The position numbers and the translations under genes are program-made. Of a stretch of 64,000 nt of DNA, positions 7,668-17,109 are shown in pieces. Within the stretch, counting starts at the first letter, position 1; each line of letters begins with the position of its first letter. The notes under the pieces were generated by a model. It was not told the origin of the DNA, did no database searches, and was given only the letters and a program-made list of their open reading frames with translations. The stretch is from Virgibacillus litoralis (GTDB taxonomy: Bacteria > Bacillota > Bacilli > Bacillales > Amphibacillaceae): assembly GCF_017873675.1 (NCBI RefSeq), contig NZ_JAGGKK010000007.1:62001-126000 (forward strand), in the 5' to 3' direction.

Positions 7668-10619
7668 GTGCAAGACCAAGAACATATCGTTGTTACGATA
7701 AATGGTGAAGAATACTTAGCAGAAAATAACCAAAATCTATTGGATTTGATTAACACAACTGGCGAATTTGTGCCACAAATTTGTTACAACGAGTCACTAG
7801 GGCCTGTACAAACATGTGATACCTGTATGGTAAAGGTTGACGGTCAAATTGTTCGTGCATGTGGAACAACAGTTGCACCTGGTATGGAAGTAAATACAAC
7901 AATCGAGCCAGTGAATACAGCTCAAAAAGAAGCCCTGGATAGAATACTAGAAAAGCATGAATTATATTGCACCGTCTGTGACTATAACAACGGCACATGC
8001 GAGATTCATAATACGGTTGCAGAATTTGGGTTGGAGCACCAATCGAGGCCCTTTGAGCCAAAACCATATGAGATTGATAACTCAAGTCCATTCTATCGTT
8101 ATGATCCAGACCAGTGTATATTGTGCGGTCGCTGTGTAGAAGTATGCCAGGATGTCCAGGTAAATGAGACGCTCTTAATTGACTGGAAGAGAGAAAAACC
8201 TCGAGTAGTATGGGATAACGACGTACCTATTGATGAATCATCTTGTGTGGGATGTGGACAATGTGTCACCGTATGTCCATGTAATGCCTTAATGGAAACA
8301 TCGATGGTTGGTGAAGCAGGGTATATGACTGATCACAGTCCAGGATTATTACGGTCTATGATTGATTTGACAAAAAAGGCAGAACCAGGGTATGGTCCAC
8401 TATTTGCGGTATCTGACACGGAAGCGTCGATGCGAGAAGAGAGAATCGAAAAAACTAAGACTGTTTGTACATACTGTGGTGTCGGCTGCACATTTGATGT
8501 ATGGACAAAGGACCGTAAAATATTGAAAGTAGAACCACAGCAAGAATCTCCTGCAAACGGGATTTCTACATGTATTAAAGGAAAATTCGGCTGGGACTAT
8601 GTAAACTCTGATGAACGGTTAACCAAGCCGTTAATTCGTGATGGTGAATCTTTTGTGGAAGTTGAATGGGATGAAGCACTAGATTATGTTGTGAAGCGTT
8701 TTTCAGAGATTAAGAAAGGAAATGGTGCCGATGCACTTGGATTTATTTCGTCTTCCAAAGCTACAAACGAAGAATCCTATGTGATGCAAAAACTGGCTCG
8801 GCAGGTGATTGGAACAAACAATATCGATAACTGCTCACGCTATTGTCAGGCACCGGCTACAAAAGGACTTTTTCGAACAGTTGGCCATGGAGGGGATTCT
8901 GGCTCAATTGATGATATTGGTGAGGCGGAAATGGTTATAACGATAGGTTCTAATACAACCGAATCACATCCCGTGCTTGGTTCGCGCATTAAGCGTTCGC
9001 AAAAGTTATTTGGCCAGAAGCTGTATGTATTTGATTTACGAAAACATGAAATGGGACAGCGAGCTGATAGGTTTTTCCAGCCTAAAAGTGGAACAGACCT
9101 AGTTTGGCTGTCTGCAGTAACAAAATATATTATAGATCAAGGCCTAGAAAATCGTACGTTTATTGATAAATGGGTGAATGGATTTGAGGAGTATAAGGAA
9201 TCTTTGCAAAAGTTCACTCTGGAATATGCTGAACAATTAACAGGTATATCCAAAAAGGAATTAATTGAAATTGCGGAACAGATTGTCAGTGTTGATAAAC
9301 TTGCAATTTGCTGGGCAATGGGAGTAACCCAGCATCAGCTTGGCAGTGATACGAGTACAGCAATCTCAAATCTATTATTAATTACTGGAAACTATATGCG
9401 AAACGGGACAGGTGCATATCCATTACGAGGGCATAACAATGTCCAAGGATGCAGTGATTTTGGCAGTATGCCGAACTTCTTCCCTGGATATGAACAGGTT
9501 GCAGATAATGATGTTCGTGGGCGCTATGAAGATGCCTGGGGTACAGAAATTCCAAGTGAACCCGGAAAGGATAACCATGAAATGATTAAGGCGATTCATG
9601 AAGGGAGTTTGAATGCTTTATACGTGCTGGGAGAGGATACGGGAATAGTTGATGCGAATATTAATTATGTTACTGCTGCATTTGAAAAACTCGATTTCTT
9701 CGTTATTCAGGATTTATTTTTAACGAAGACAGCAGAGTATGCTGATGTTATTTTACCAGCTGTTCCGAGTCTTGAAAAAGAAGGAACATTCACGAACACA
9801 GAAAGACGTATCCAGCGCTTGTACAAAGCGCTAGATCCTGTGGGCGACTCTCGTCCGGATTGGCAAATTATTATGGACATTGCAAACAAGTTCGGGTATG
9901 ACTGGGGTTACTCTAATCCATCGGAAATTATGGATGAGGCTGCATCACTTGCTCCATTATTTGCTGGGGTAAGTTATGATAGATTAGCAGATTATAATAG
10001 CCTGCAATGGCCTGTTAATGCGGATGGGACAGATACACCACTGCTATATACTGACGGTTTCCCGTTTGATGATCATAAAGCAAGATTGTACTCGCTCGAA
10101 TATGAATTAAAATATGATACAAATGAAAAATATGATTTGCATGTGAATAATGGCAGAGTACTGGAACATTTTCATGAGGGTAATATGACGTATAAATCAA
10201 TAGGAATTACAAGTAAAATGCCAAATGCGTTTATTGAAGTTTCACCTGAATTAGCTGAAGAACGCGGAATTAAAGAGGGCGCTGAAGTTAAACTAACGTC
10301 GGAATCCGGGGAAGCCACCGGGATTGCTCACATTACAGATCGTGTACGCGGTAAAGAATTGTATCTTCCATTGAATGATAATGGAAAATTAGCAGTCAAT
10401 TATTTAACTGATAATAATGTGGATAAGGATACGAACACTCCTTCTTACAAGGAGATTGCAGTAAAAATGGATGTTATTAAGAAGAAAGGAAAAAGTCCCT
10501 TGCCACCAAATAACTACCGGCGAGGAAATCCACAACCGCAGATTAGTGTAAAGGTAGAGGATAAATGGGATCGTGATGACTATATTTTCCCAGGAAGCCA
10601 GGTGAAGCATGATGTCTAA
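7668..10619 (+). CDS. formate dehydrogenase catalytic subunit (FdhF/YrhE-like), 983 aa
   Basis: This molybdopterin oxidoreductase should oxidise formate to CO2. Domains in order: a 2Fe-2S ferredoxin (1-80; [15 protein letters not shown]), a Cys/His cluster segment (about 95-125), two 4Fe-4S sets ([11 protein letters not shown] near 148; [13 protein letters not shown] near 192), the FDH 4Fe-4S motif CTYCGVGC near 267, the large MGD-binding body, and a C-terminal MopB domain. The likely catalytic residue is the second Cys of NCSRYCQAP (no selenocysteine). It matches the soluble two-gene Bacillus type (YjgC/YrhE), which pairs with a DUF1641 protein. GTG follows GGGAGGAG. The electron acceptor is not evident from the sequence. 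Confidence 0.93.
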   Translation: MQDQEHIVVTINGEEYLAENNQNLLDLINTTGEFVPQICYNESLGPVQTCDTCMVKVDGQIVRACGTTVAPGMEVNTTIEPVNTAQKEALDRILEKHELYCTVCDYNNGTCEIHNTVAEFGLEHQSRPFEPKPYEIDNSSPFYRYDPDQCILCGRCVEVCQDVQVNETLLIDWKREKPRVVWDNDVPIDESSCVGCGQCVTVCPCNALMETSMVGEAGYMTDHSPGLLRSMIDLTKKAEPGYGPLFAVSDTEASMREERIEKTKTVCTYCGVGCTFDVWTKDRKILKVEPQQESPANGISTCIKGKFGWDYVNSDERLTKPLIRDGESFVEVEWDEALDYVVKRFSEIKKGNGADALGFISSSKATNEESYVMQKLARQVIGTNNIDNCSRYCQAPATKGLFRTVGHGGDSGSIDDIGEAEMVITIGSNTTESHPVLGSRIKRSQKLFGQKLYVFDLRKHEMGQRADRFFQPKSGTDLVWLSAVTKYIIDQGLENRTFIDKWVNGFEEYKESLQKFTLEYAEQLTGISKKELIEIAEQIVSVDKLAICWAMGVTQHQLGSDTSTAISNLLLITGNYMRNGTGAYPLRGHNNVQGCSDFGSMPNFFPGYEQVADNDVRGRYEDAWGTEIPSEPGKDNHEMIKAIHEGSLNALYVLGEDTGIVDANINYVTAAFEKLDFFVIQDLFLTKTAEYADVILPAVPSLEKEGTFTNTERRIQRLYKALDPVGDSRPDWQIIMDIANKFGYDWGYSNPSEIMDEAASLAPLFAGVSYDRLADYNSLQWPVNADGTDTPLLYTDGFPFDDHKARLYSLEYELKYDTNEKYDLHVNNGRVLEHFHEGNMTYKSIGITSKMPNAFIEVSPELAEERGIKEGAEVKLTSESGEATGIAHITDRVRGKELYLPLNDNGKLAVNYLTDNNVDKDTNTPSYKEIAVKMDVIKKKGKSPLPPNNYRRGNPQPQISVKVEDKWDRDDYIFPGSQVKHDV

Positions 10620-11079
10620 TCCGATAACAAATATTAAGCGGATGGAAATTCCAGAGGAAACTACGAAAGAGCGGAATATTGACGAAGTCTCTCGGGCCGT
10701 CAGCGAAAACAAAGATGCAATTCTAAAAGGTATTGATTTGTTGGCGAATCTTAATAAAAGTGGCTCGTTGGATACGGTGAATGCCTTGGTAAAACATAAA
10801 GAGGATGCTTTGGAAAATGTGATGGGTGAGTTAAATAAACCCCAATATTCAGGTACGCTGGAAAACATGAGCAAATTATTTCTGTTTATTGGTGACCTCA
10901 AAGTGGATGAAATTCAATATTTTGCCGATAGGCTTAATAGTGGTATGGAAGTAGCAAGTACATTTGAGGGTTCTGATAAGACATCATATATGGATCTTTT
11001 GAAAGCATTAAAGGATCCAGAAATTAATCGAAGTGTTACAATGCTGCTGCAGTTTTTACGCGGAATGGGAAGAGATTAA
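10609..11079 (+). CDS. DUF1641 protein, formate dehydrogenase partner, 156 aa
   Basis: This helical soluble protein overlaps the formate dehydrogenase gene by 11 bases, which suggests translational coupling and a fixed stoichiometry. The DUF1641-like core is about residues 30-155 ([33 protein letters not shown]). Its B. subtilis counterparts YjgD and YrhD follow YjgC and YrhE in the same way. Biochemical function is unknown; a small subunit or electron-transfer adaptor is an inference. An AGGTGA Shine-Dalgarno stands before ATGATG; the second ATG is an equally possible start. A terminator follows. Confidence 0.85.
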   Translation: MMSNPITNIKRMEIPEETTKERNIDEVSRAVSENKDAILKGIDLLANLNKSGSLDTVNALVKHKEDALENVMGELNKPQYSGTLENMSKLFLFIGDLKVDEIQYFADRLNSGMEVASTFEGSDKTSYMDLLKALKDPEINRSVTMLLQFLRGMGRD

Positions 11080-11088
11080 AAAACGCGA

Positions 11089-11125
11089 GCCTCAAAGGTT
11101 GTATATGCAACTTTTGAGGCAATTT
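11089..11125 (+). terminator. terminator of the formate dehydrogenase operon
   Basis: GCCTCAAAGGTTG pairs with CAACTTTTGAGGC across a six-base loop, followed by AATTTT. It begins ten bases after the DUF1641 stop. Confidence 0.85.
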
Positions 11126-11188
11126 TAAAAGATATTTTACTAATAAACAAAAAATTAAAATTAAAAAACCTTTTTTAATTCAAAATAT

Positions 11189-11218
11189 TTGCATTAATGA
11201 ATATTTATTCAGTATGAT
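11189..11218 (+). promoter_or_regulatory. cstA promoter with palindromic operator
   Basis: TTGCAT (11189-11194) and TATGAT (11213-11218) are separated by 18 bases. Between them lies the perfect palindrome TGAATATTTATTCA (11198-11211), well placed for a repressor. Upstream is another AT-rich palindrome, AATTAAAAAACC and its mirror (about 11157-11180). The regulator is unknown. Confidence 0.5.
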
Positions 11219-11316
11219 GGAGTTGTACTATTTATTATTGTTTTCACATAGATTTTACTAGGTATGTCTCACGATTCTTAGGAGACAAACCAAAAAACTT
11301 GGGGGAGGTTGAGAAG

Positions 11317-13065
11317 GTGAGTAGTATTTTGGTTGCGATAATCGGGATGCTTGTTTTCGCATTAGGTTATCGCTATTATTCTAAGTTTGTCGCAGAAAAG
11401 ATTTTCAAGTTAGATCCTAACTATGTTACACCTGCACATCGTTATAAAGATGGTGTGGATTTTGTACCTACGAATAAATTTGTTTTGTGGGGACATCATT
11501 TCACATCAGTTGCAGGGGCAGCACCAATTGTTGGACCGGCCATAGCAGTTTATTGGGGTTGGCTCCCAGCATTTCTATGGGTAATCCTTGGGACAGTGTT
11601 TGCTGCAGGTGTGCACGACTTTGGAACACTTGTATTATCTGTTCGAAATAAGGGTCAATCGATTGGAACGCTAGCAAATAAACTTATCGGACAACGAGCA
11701 AAGGTCCTATTTTTATTCATCATTCTTATTCTAGTTTTAATGGTTAATGCAGTATTTGCATGGGTAATTGCGAATCTGTTTATTTCATTCCCGGCTAGTG
11801 TTATTCCGGTGTTTATCCAAATTCCTTTAGCAATATGGATAGGTGTTGCAGTATATAAGCGTAAGCAAAAAATGCTTGTGCCATCACTGCTGGCTTTGGC
11901 AGTTATGTATATAACTGCAGTTATTGCAAGTAGGGTCGATTTTCTGCAAATAGATTTAGTCCAGTATATGGGCGGTGAAGGTGCTACAGGTCTATTTGGA
12001 CTTGGAGCTGTTTCAACTGCATTTTTTATCTGGATCATTATACTGATGATATATGTATATATCGCTTCTACATTACCTGTTTGGAAGTTACTGCAGCCAC
12101 GTGACTTCATTAATTCTCATCAGCTAATTGTTGGTCTTGCGATTTTATATTTGGGACTATTATTAACCAATCCAGAAATCACAGCGCCATTAACCCATAC
12201 GAATACTGATGTATCATGGTTTCCGCTATTATTTATCACGATTGCATGTGGAGCCATATCAGGATTCCATGGTTTAGTATCGAGCGGTACTTCGAGTAAA
12301 CAATTAAATAACGAGACTGAAGCACGATTTGTTGGGTATTTAGGTGCTGTTGGTGAAGGGGCATTAGCATTGATAGCAATCATTGCTGTTGTTACATTCT
12401 TCTCTAGTACTGATGAATTCCTAGCAACATATAGCAGCTTTGCGGCAGCGGGCGGCGCAGGACTTAATGTATTTGTTCAGGGTGCTGGTCAACTAGCTAC
12501 AGGATTAATGATTCCTCCAGATATTGCAGCTACAATTGTATCTGTAATCGTAGTGAGTTTCGCTGCAACAACACTAGATACATCGGTTCGTCTAATGCGC
12601 TATATTATAGCTGAACTTGGTGTTGAATATAAAATGCCGGGACTTACAAAAACACATGTTGCAACTTCAATTGCTGTTGTCTCGAGTGCGGCGTTAGTAC
12701 TACTGCCAGAAGGTCCAAAAGGCTTTGGTTCAGGTGGATATCTGCTTTGGCCATTATTTGGGACATCTAACCAGTTACTTGCAGGGATTAGTTTATTGCT
12801 GATTTCCATTTGGCTTAAACGACAAGGCAGAAACTATATGATAACCTTCATCCCGATGGTATTCCTGATGTTTATGACACTGTGGGCAATGTTCCAGCAG
12901 GTTGTATTTCAATGGTCATGGTTTGGATCAAGCTCGAGCACATTACTCTTTGTCTTCGGGGCAATCATATTTGTGTTTGCGGTATGGATTATCTTGACCG
13001 CATTTACAGCATTAACGGGTAAAATGGATCAGGATATTGATACTGATGATAAGATGATTAAGTAG
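11317..13065 (+). CDS. cstA: CstA-family peptide/pyruvate transporter, 582 aa
   Basis: CstA proteins are large membrane carriers for peptides and, in some bacteria, pyruvate, usually induced by carbon limitation. About 15-16 hydrophobic segments are visible, with family stretches YRYYSKFVAEKIF, FVPTNKFVLWGHHFTSVAGAAPIVGPAIA, HDFGTL, CGAISGFHGLVSSGTSSKQ and LWPLFGTSNQLLA. It belongs to the shorter CstA type rather than the 700-aa E. coli form. GTG 11317 is preferred because GGGGGAGG ends eight bases before it; TTG 11299 precedes that site. It has its own promoter and terminator, so it is monocistronic. Substrate is not determinable here. Confidence 0.88.
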   Translation: MSSILVAIIGMLVFALGYRYYSKFVAEKIFKLDPNYVTPAHRYKDGVDFVPTNKFVLWGHHFTSVAGAAPIVGPAIAVYWGWLPAFLWVILGTVFAAGVHDFGTLVLSVRNKGQSIGTLANKLIGQRAKVLFLFIILILVLMVNAVFAWVIANLFISFPASVIPVFIQIPLAIWIGVAVYKRKQKMLVPSLLALAVMYITAVIASRVDFLQIDLVQYMGGEGATGLFGLGAVSTAFFIWIIILMIYVYIASTLPVWKLLQPRDFINSHQLIVGLAILYLGLLLTNPEITAPLTHTNTDVSWFPLLFITIACGAISGFHGLVSSGTSSKQLNNETEARFVGYLGAVGEGALALIAIIAVVTFFSSTDEFLATYSSFAAAGGAGLNVFVQGAGQLATGLMIPPDIAATIVSVIVVSFAATTLDTSVRLMRYIIAELGVEYKMPGLTKTHVATSIAVVSSAALVLLPEGPKGFGSGGYLLWPLFGTSNQLLAGISLLLISIWLKRQGRNYMITFIPMVFLMFMTLWAMFQQVVFQWSWFGSSSSTLLFVFGAIIFVFAVWIILTAFTALTGKMDQDIDTDDKMIK

Positions 13066-13079
13066 AAAATTATAATAGA

Positions 13080-13112
13080 GGGGGGATCATTTTTAAAAGT
13101 GATCCCTTTTCT
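13080..13112 (+). terminator. cstA terminator
   Basis: GGGATCA pairs with TGATCCC around a TTTTTAAAAG loop, followed by TTTT. It lies just before the Shine-Dalgarno of the next small gene. Confidence 0.75.
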
Positions 13113-13137
13113 GATTATTGAAGAAGAGGTGAGAAAC

Positions 13138-13395
13138 GTGTTAGATAAAATCAAGATGCTCATCGAATATTATGAAGAAGTATTAAATATGCCGCATCGT
13201 CAAGAAATCGCAAGGGAATTAAGAGATCAAGATGACTTGTTTTTGCTTCTATTGTATTCTGAAATGATCGGTATTCCAAATCCTGTCTATTATTATACAC
13301 TCGAACTATATCCATATATGATTGAGCGTTTCCACGATTGGCATTTACGCATGGGAATGGAAAAGTCACCAATGACGGGAATCCGTTGTTGCTAA
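13138..13395 (+). CDS. small protein ending in vicinal cysteines ('cory-CC-star' type), 85 aa
   Basis: A mostly helical 85-aa protein rich in Tyr, Leu and Met (LYSEMIGIPNPVYYYTLELYPYM) that ends GIRCC at the very C-terminus. I recall this shape from the annotation family called cory-CC-star, which occurs next to ArsA-family ATPases; this could not be looked up. GTG 13138 follows GAAGAGGTGA by about five bases; the longer frame from 13099 would start inside the cstA terminator. The next gene, 200 bases on, is an ArsA-type ATPase, which supports the pairing. The terminal Cys pair may bind a metal or thiol ligand or be handed to the ATPase; that is inference. Confidence 0.7.
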   Translation: MLDKIKMLIEYYEEVLNMPHRQEIARELRDQDDLFLLLLYSEMIGIPNPVYYYTLELYPYMIERFHDWHLRMGMEKSPMTGIRCC

Positions 13396-13628
13396 ATAAA
13401 GAGCGTAAGAGCCTGATTAGCAATGTATAAACTGTTCTCAGTGCTGCGGGTGGAATAATGGTGCTAGATGGTCTTAGTTGATTACTTTTTCCCTGAGATA
13501 AAGAGGACACTGAGTAAACGGACATTCGATTCCACTAGAAGCGTAATAACTGAACGCGGCTACATGTGATAAAATTGAATAGGTACTAAATTATGATTTT
13601 TAGATACCCATTGAAAAGGAGCCTGAAA

Positions 13629-14561
13629 ATGCAAGTTCTAGAGAAAAAAATTATTTTTGTTGGCGGAAAAGGCGGTGTGGGTAAGTCTACTTCAGCTGCA
13701 GCAATTGCTTGGAAGTCAGCAGAGGAAGGCCATAATACATTGCTTATATCGACAGACCCTGCGCACAATTTAGGAGATATTTTTAATCAATCAATTGGAG
13801 GAAAGACAACTAAGGTTTCACAGAATCTTTCGGCTCTTGAGATTGATCCGGAAATAGAGACTAATAATTATATTAAAGGGGTAAAAGAAAACATTAAAGG
13901 TGTAGTTCATTCTGGTATGATGGAAGAGGTCTACCGCCAGTTGGATACTGCAAAGGCTTCTCCAGGTGCAGATGAAGCTGCGTTGTTTGATAAACTAATC
14001 TCAATCATTTTAGAAGAAAGCGAGCATTATGATAAACTTATCTTTGATACAGCTCCAACAGGGCACACGATTCGCCTGCTTTCATTGCCAGAGCTAATGG
14101 GAGTATGGATTGAAGGAATGTTACAGAAACGGCAAAAGACAAATGAAAACTATACACAATTATTAAATGATGGAGAACCAATTGAAGACCCAATTTATGA
14201 TGTACTTAAAACGCGCCAGGAAAGGTTTTCTAAGGCAAGAGAAGTTTTATTGGATGGAAAAGTTACTGGGTTTGTCTTTGTAATGAATCCTGAGCGTTTG
14301 CCAATTCTGGAAACTGAAAAAGCGATTGAATTGCTTGATAAATATCATCTTCATGTGAAAACATTAATCGTAAATAAAGTCTTGCCAGATGATGTGGATG
14401 GTGATTTTTTACTGCAGCGTAAAGGGCATGAACAGCAATATATGGACACTATTAAAGAAACTTTTACGAAGCAGCAATTGATTTATGTACCATTATTTTC
14501 ACGCGATATAATGGACAAGCAACAACTTAAGGATTTCAGTAAATATTTTGTGAAGAGGTGA
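13629..14561 (+). CDS. ArsA/Get3-family ATPase, 310 aa
   Basis: This is a deviant-Walker ATPase of the ArsA/TRC40/Get3 group. Visible are VGGKGGVGKSTS (P-loop with the signature lysine, residues 9-20), STDPAHNLGD (switch I), FDTAPTGHTIRLLSLPE (Walker B/switch II) and the C-terminal VFVMNPE and IVNKVLP strands. It has one ATPase domain, so it would act as a homodimer. No arsenite pump or regulator is nearby, so arsenic export is unlikely; targeting or energising a membrane partner is more in line with the family. ATG 13629 follows AAAGGAG. It probably works with the upstream CC-ending protein. The reductase gene starts six bases downstream. Confidence 0.85.
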   Translation: MQVLEKKIIFVGGKGGVGKSTSAAAIAWKSAEEGHNTLLISTDPAHNLGDIFNQSIGGKTTKVSQNLSALEIDPEIETNNYIKGVKENIKGVVHSGMMEEVYRQLDTAKASPGADEAALFDKLISIILEESEHYDKLIFDTAPTGHTIRLLSLPELMGVWIEGMLQKRQKTNENYTQLLNDGEPIEDPIYDVLKTRQERFSKAREVLLDGKVTGFVFVMNPERLPILETEKAIELLDKYHLHVKTLIVNKVLPDDVDGDFLLQRKGHEQQYMDTIKETFTKQQLIYVPLFSRDIMDKQQLKDFSKYFVKR

Positions 14562-14567
14562 CTGGAT

Positions 14568-15551
14568 ATGAAAGCATTTGTACATGAGTTTGGAGAAATG
14601 AAGCTTAAAGATATGCCGGATCCGTTTGCAGATCACGGACAGGTTACAGTGTCAATTCGAACTGCAGGATTAAATCGACGTGATATCTCTATTCCAAAAC
14701 GTAGAGGTGATGAGGCAGCTGCATTGATTCTTGGGTCTGACGGTGCAGGTATAATTGAATCAGTAGGGGAAGGCGTTACAGATTTTTCAATTGGAGATGA
14801 AGTAATGATTAATCCATCACTTCAATGGTATGAAAATAGTGATGCACCTCCAAAGGGCTTTGACATTCTTGGAATGCCTGATAATGGAACATTTACGGAG
14901 AAAATTGTGCTGCCTGCTGAACAGGTGGAAGCAAAGCCAGAGCATCTCACATGGGAAGAGGCAGGAGTTCTAGCATTACCTGCTTTAACCGGTTATCGTG
15001 CATTGTTCACAAAAGGTGGGCTTAAAGAAGGGGATACATTGTTTATTCCTGGTGCCGGAAGTGGTGTAGCGACATATCTTATTCAATTTGCTAAAAACGT
15101 TGGGGCGAAAGTGATTGTAACTTCCCGCAGTGCAGATAAACGTCAGCAGGCTAAAGAATTAGGCGCTGATATTGTTCTGGATACCAACAGTGATTGGACA
15201 GCAGAGCTTGAGAATGAAACCATTGATTTGGTAATTGAAAGTGTGGGACGAGCTACCTTTAATCGCTCATTGGAAGTACTGAAAAAGGGTGGACGTATTG
15301 TAGCGTTTGGTGCTACGACTGAGGATACAATTGATTTGAATTTACGGAAGTTTTTCTATGGACAATATCAATTATTCGGTTCAACGATGGGAAGCAGGCA
15401 AGAGCTTCGTGCAATGCTGAAACATATTGAGAACTTTAAAACACATCCAGTTGTTGACCGTACATTTTTACTGGACAATGCAAAAGACGCGATGAACTAC
15501 CTTGAACAAGGTAAACAGTTTGGGAATGTTGCAATTGTAGTAAGTGAATAG
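14568..15551 (+). CDS. zinc-free MDR-family NADPH-dependent reductase, 327 aa
   Basis: A medium-chain dehydrogenase/reductase of the quinone-oxidoreductase type. The N-terminal GroES-like domain (1-120) has NRRDISIPK and GSDGAGIIESVGEGVTDF. The Rossmann domain has the nucleotide-binding IPGAGSGVATYLIQFAK (about residues 161-177), followed by TSRSADKRQQAKELGAD, whose Ser/Arg pair suggests NADPH. The zinc-ligand cysteines of true alcohol dehydrogenases are absent. It resembles B. subtilis YogA-like proteins. It starts six bases after the ATPase gene and is probably co-transcribed. Its substrate is unknown. A terminator follows. Confidence 0.85.
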   Translation: MKAFVHEFGEMKLKDMPDPFADHGQVTVSIRTAGLNRRDISIPKRRGDEAAALILGSDGAGIIESVGEGVTDFSIGDEVMINPSLQWYENSDAPPKGFDILGMPDNGTFTEKIVLPAEQVEAKPEHLTWEEAGVLALPALTGYRALFTKGGLKEGDTLFIPGAGSGVATYLIQFAKNVGAKVIVTSRSADKRQQAKELGADIVLDTNSDWTAELENETIDLVIESVGRATFNRSLEVLKKGGRIVAFGATTEDTIDLNLRKFFYGQYQLFGSTMGSRQELRAMLKHIENFKTHPVVDRTFLLDNAKDAMNYLEQGKQFGNVAIVVSE

Positions 15552-15558
15552 ACAGTAA

Positions 15559-15592
15559 GGGCTCTCTTTTATAATAAGAGAGTCTTTTTTAC
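15559..15592 (+). terminator. terminator after the MDR reductase
   Basis: GCTCTCTT pairs with AAGAGAGT, followed by TCTTTTTT. It separates this plus-strand unit from the convergent spoVA operon. Confidence 0.85.
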
Positions 15593-15593
15593 A

Positions 15594-15679
15594 GATAATA
15601 AGTATAACTGCTTTCTAACTGCATAAGTGCAACTAAGGCACTCGCTATTAAAGCTTGGCGAATGCCAAGTTTTCTGATA
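15594..15679. repeat. dispersed hairpin repeat (CTGCATAAGTGCAACTAAGGC family)
   Basis: This copy reads CTGCATAAGTGCAACTAAGGC, then CTTGGCGAATGCCAAGTTTT, whose CTTGGC/GCCAAG arms form a tight hairpin. Related copies lie at 34680, 37536 (reversed), 45982 and 47752. It directly abuts the stop of the last spoVA-operon gene, so the hairpin may serve as that operon's terminator on the minus strand. Confidence 0.7.
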
Positions 15680-16534
15680 TTAAAGGTATGGAGAAACTTT
15701 GTCAATTGCTTCCTGCATTTTCTGGCTATTTTTCTCATACATATTTTTCGTTTCCTGATTCTCGGAAGCCAGTGCAAATAATTCAAGGTCGGCCTGGCTT
15801 TTTTTCATCGTAGCAAGAAGCAGTGGTTTTTCACTTGGGCCAGGTACAGCAATTTTGTCATCATACAAATCTAATGTTAATTGGCCATCGCTGTCTACTT
15901 GACCTAAAAAAACATTTTCAATACTGATATCCATTTTGTCCAACTCAGTTTCAAGCCAATTTATGTTTAGTGAAGCATTTGATAAAGGCTCGAGTAATGG
16001 ATTTCCGTCCATAACAACTGTTTGAGGTTCTTTTTCTGGAGCTGGTTTTAAGCCAATATCCTTCACTGTTAATGGCTGATTTTCCTTTTTAGGTAATACA
16101 TTAACCTTTCCTGTTGGCTCTAAAACAGCAAACTCGACATCTGCAGCTTGATAGATGTTGTTGTTACGCAATTCTTCAAGCAAATCATCAGTAGTGTAAC
16201 GTTCTTTTTTTAAATTTTCTTCCATTATTTTACCATTTTGAATAAATACGGTGCCTTTTCCTTGGGTGAAGTCACGTACTCGTTTACTTTTTAACGCTAT
16301 ATACTCTAAGCCTAGTGGTACTAGGAACCACACTGAGAGTGCAATAAGTGAATATTCAAATTGGGTTGTCAAATCTGTAACATGTGTTGCCACAATACTT
16401 CCAATAACAATTCCGGTTATGTATTGAAAGATATCAAGTTGGGACATTTGTTTTTTACCAAGCATTTTGGTAATAAAAAACAGAGCAATCAATAAACTTA
16501 ATGATCGTATTAGGATTTCAACCCAGCCTGGCAT
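15680..16534 (-). CDS. DUF421 (YetF/YrbG-type) membrane protein with DUF1657-like tail, 284 aa
   Basis: This is the last gene of the spoVA operon. Residues 1-80 hold three hydrophobic segments (RSLSLLIALFFITKMLGKKQ; ITGIVIGSIVATHV; LIALSVWFLVPLGLEYIAL). Residues 90-230 are the soluble DUF421 domain (TVFIQNGKIMEENL, YTTDDLLEELRNNNI, VVMDGNPL). The final 47 residues (238-284) align with the operon's DUF1657 proteins: SQADLELFALASENQETK here against AQASFEQFALETENKQAK there. The family role is unknown. In the spoVA-2mob operon of heat-resistant Bacillus spores a DUF421 gene holds the same last position. The tail would face the same compartment as the soluble domain. ATG follows AAAGGAGAG. Confidence 0.85.
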   Translation of the reverse strand: MPGWVEILIRSLSLLIALFFITKMLGKKQMSQLDIFQYITGIVIGSIVATHVTDLTTQFEYSLIALSVWFLVPLGLEYIALKSKRVRDFTQGKGTVFIQNGKIMEENLKKERYTTDDLLEELRNNNIYQAADVEFAVLEPTGKVNVLPKKENQPLTVKDIGLKPAPEKEPQTVVMDGNPLLEPLSNASLNINWLETELDKMDISIENVFLGQVDSDGQLTLDLYDDKIAVPGPSEKPLLLATMKKSQADLELFALASENQETKNMYEKNSQKMQEAIDKVSPYL

Positions 16535-16546
16535 TGTACCTCTCCT

Positions 16547-16750
16547 TTAGTTCTTATATTGTGGTTCCTGCTGTGATAAATATATTACTTGTTTCTCTAA
16601 ATCAGTCTTGATATCAGAAATGATACTTTGAACTTCATGGAAGCATTCTCGCGCTTCTGGATTTTGCGTTTTATTTTCTAATGATAGAAGTGTTGCTTCA
16701 ACACTTTTAACAGACGAAAAGCAACCTTTAACTTGTGAGCCTACAGTCAT
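16547..16750 (-). CDS. DUF1657 protein, second operon copy, 67 aa
   Basis: A small helical protein that starts MTVGSQVKGCF and ends QQEPQYKN. Its first and last residues match the first-gene DUF1657 copy (MTVSSQVKQ... EEPQYKGL), so the two are paralogues within one operon. Here the middle is more divergent and carries two Cys. It lies between spoVAE and the DUF421 gene, as in spoVA-2mob. There is no signal peptide, so it is probably a soluble forespore protein. The function is unknown. Confidence 0.85.
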   Translation of the reverse strand: MTVGSQVKGCFSSVKSVEATLLSLENKTQNPEARECFHEVQSIISDIKTDLEKQVIYLSQQEPQYKN

Positions 16751-16758
16751 ATTTTAAT

Positions 16759-17109
16759 CTATCCTTTCGGTTTAAAAATAATTGCACCAATCATTCCAAA
16801 AATAATCGCAGCTGAAATACCAGCACTGGTCACTTCAAACATCCCTGTAACAACACCGACAAGTCCGTGTTTTTCGGCCTCTGCCATAGCACCGTGGACA
16901 AGTGAATTGCCAAAGCTGGTAATAGGTACTGTTGCACCAGCACCTGCGAAGTCAATTAACGGTTCATATAGACCAAACCCGTCTAATACTGCACCTGCGA
17001 CAACGAGAATACTTAAAGTTAGTCCAGGATTAAATTTAAATACATCAAACATAATCTGTCCGATGACACAAATAAGCCCTCCAACAACAAATGCCCAGAA
17101 GAAGATCAT
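16759..17109 (-). CDS. spoVAE: SpoVAE (SpoVAEb type), 116 aa
   Basis: A small spore inner-membrane protein of the SpoVA channel for dipicolinic acid. Four hydrophobic segments are visible, with the family stretches [51 protein letters not shown] and [15 protein letters not shown]-like ending. Its ATG overlaps the spoVAD stop in the form ATGA (four bases), so translation is coupled. It belongs to the same fold family as SpoVAC, which shares GAGSAVPVTGFGN. Confidence 0.92.
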   Translation of the reverse strand: MIFFWAFVVGGLICVIGQIMFDVFKFNPGLTLSILVVAGAVLDGFGLYEPLIDFAGAGATVPITSFGNSLVHGAMAEAEKHGLVGVVTGMFEVTSAGISAAIIFGMIGAIIFKPKG

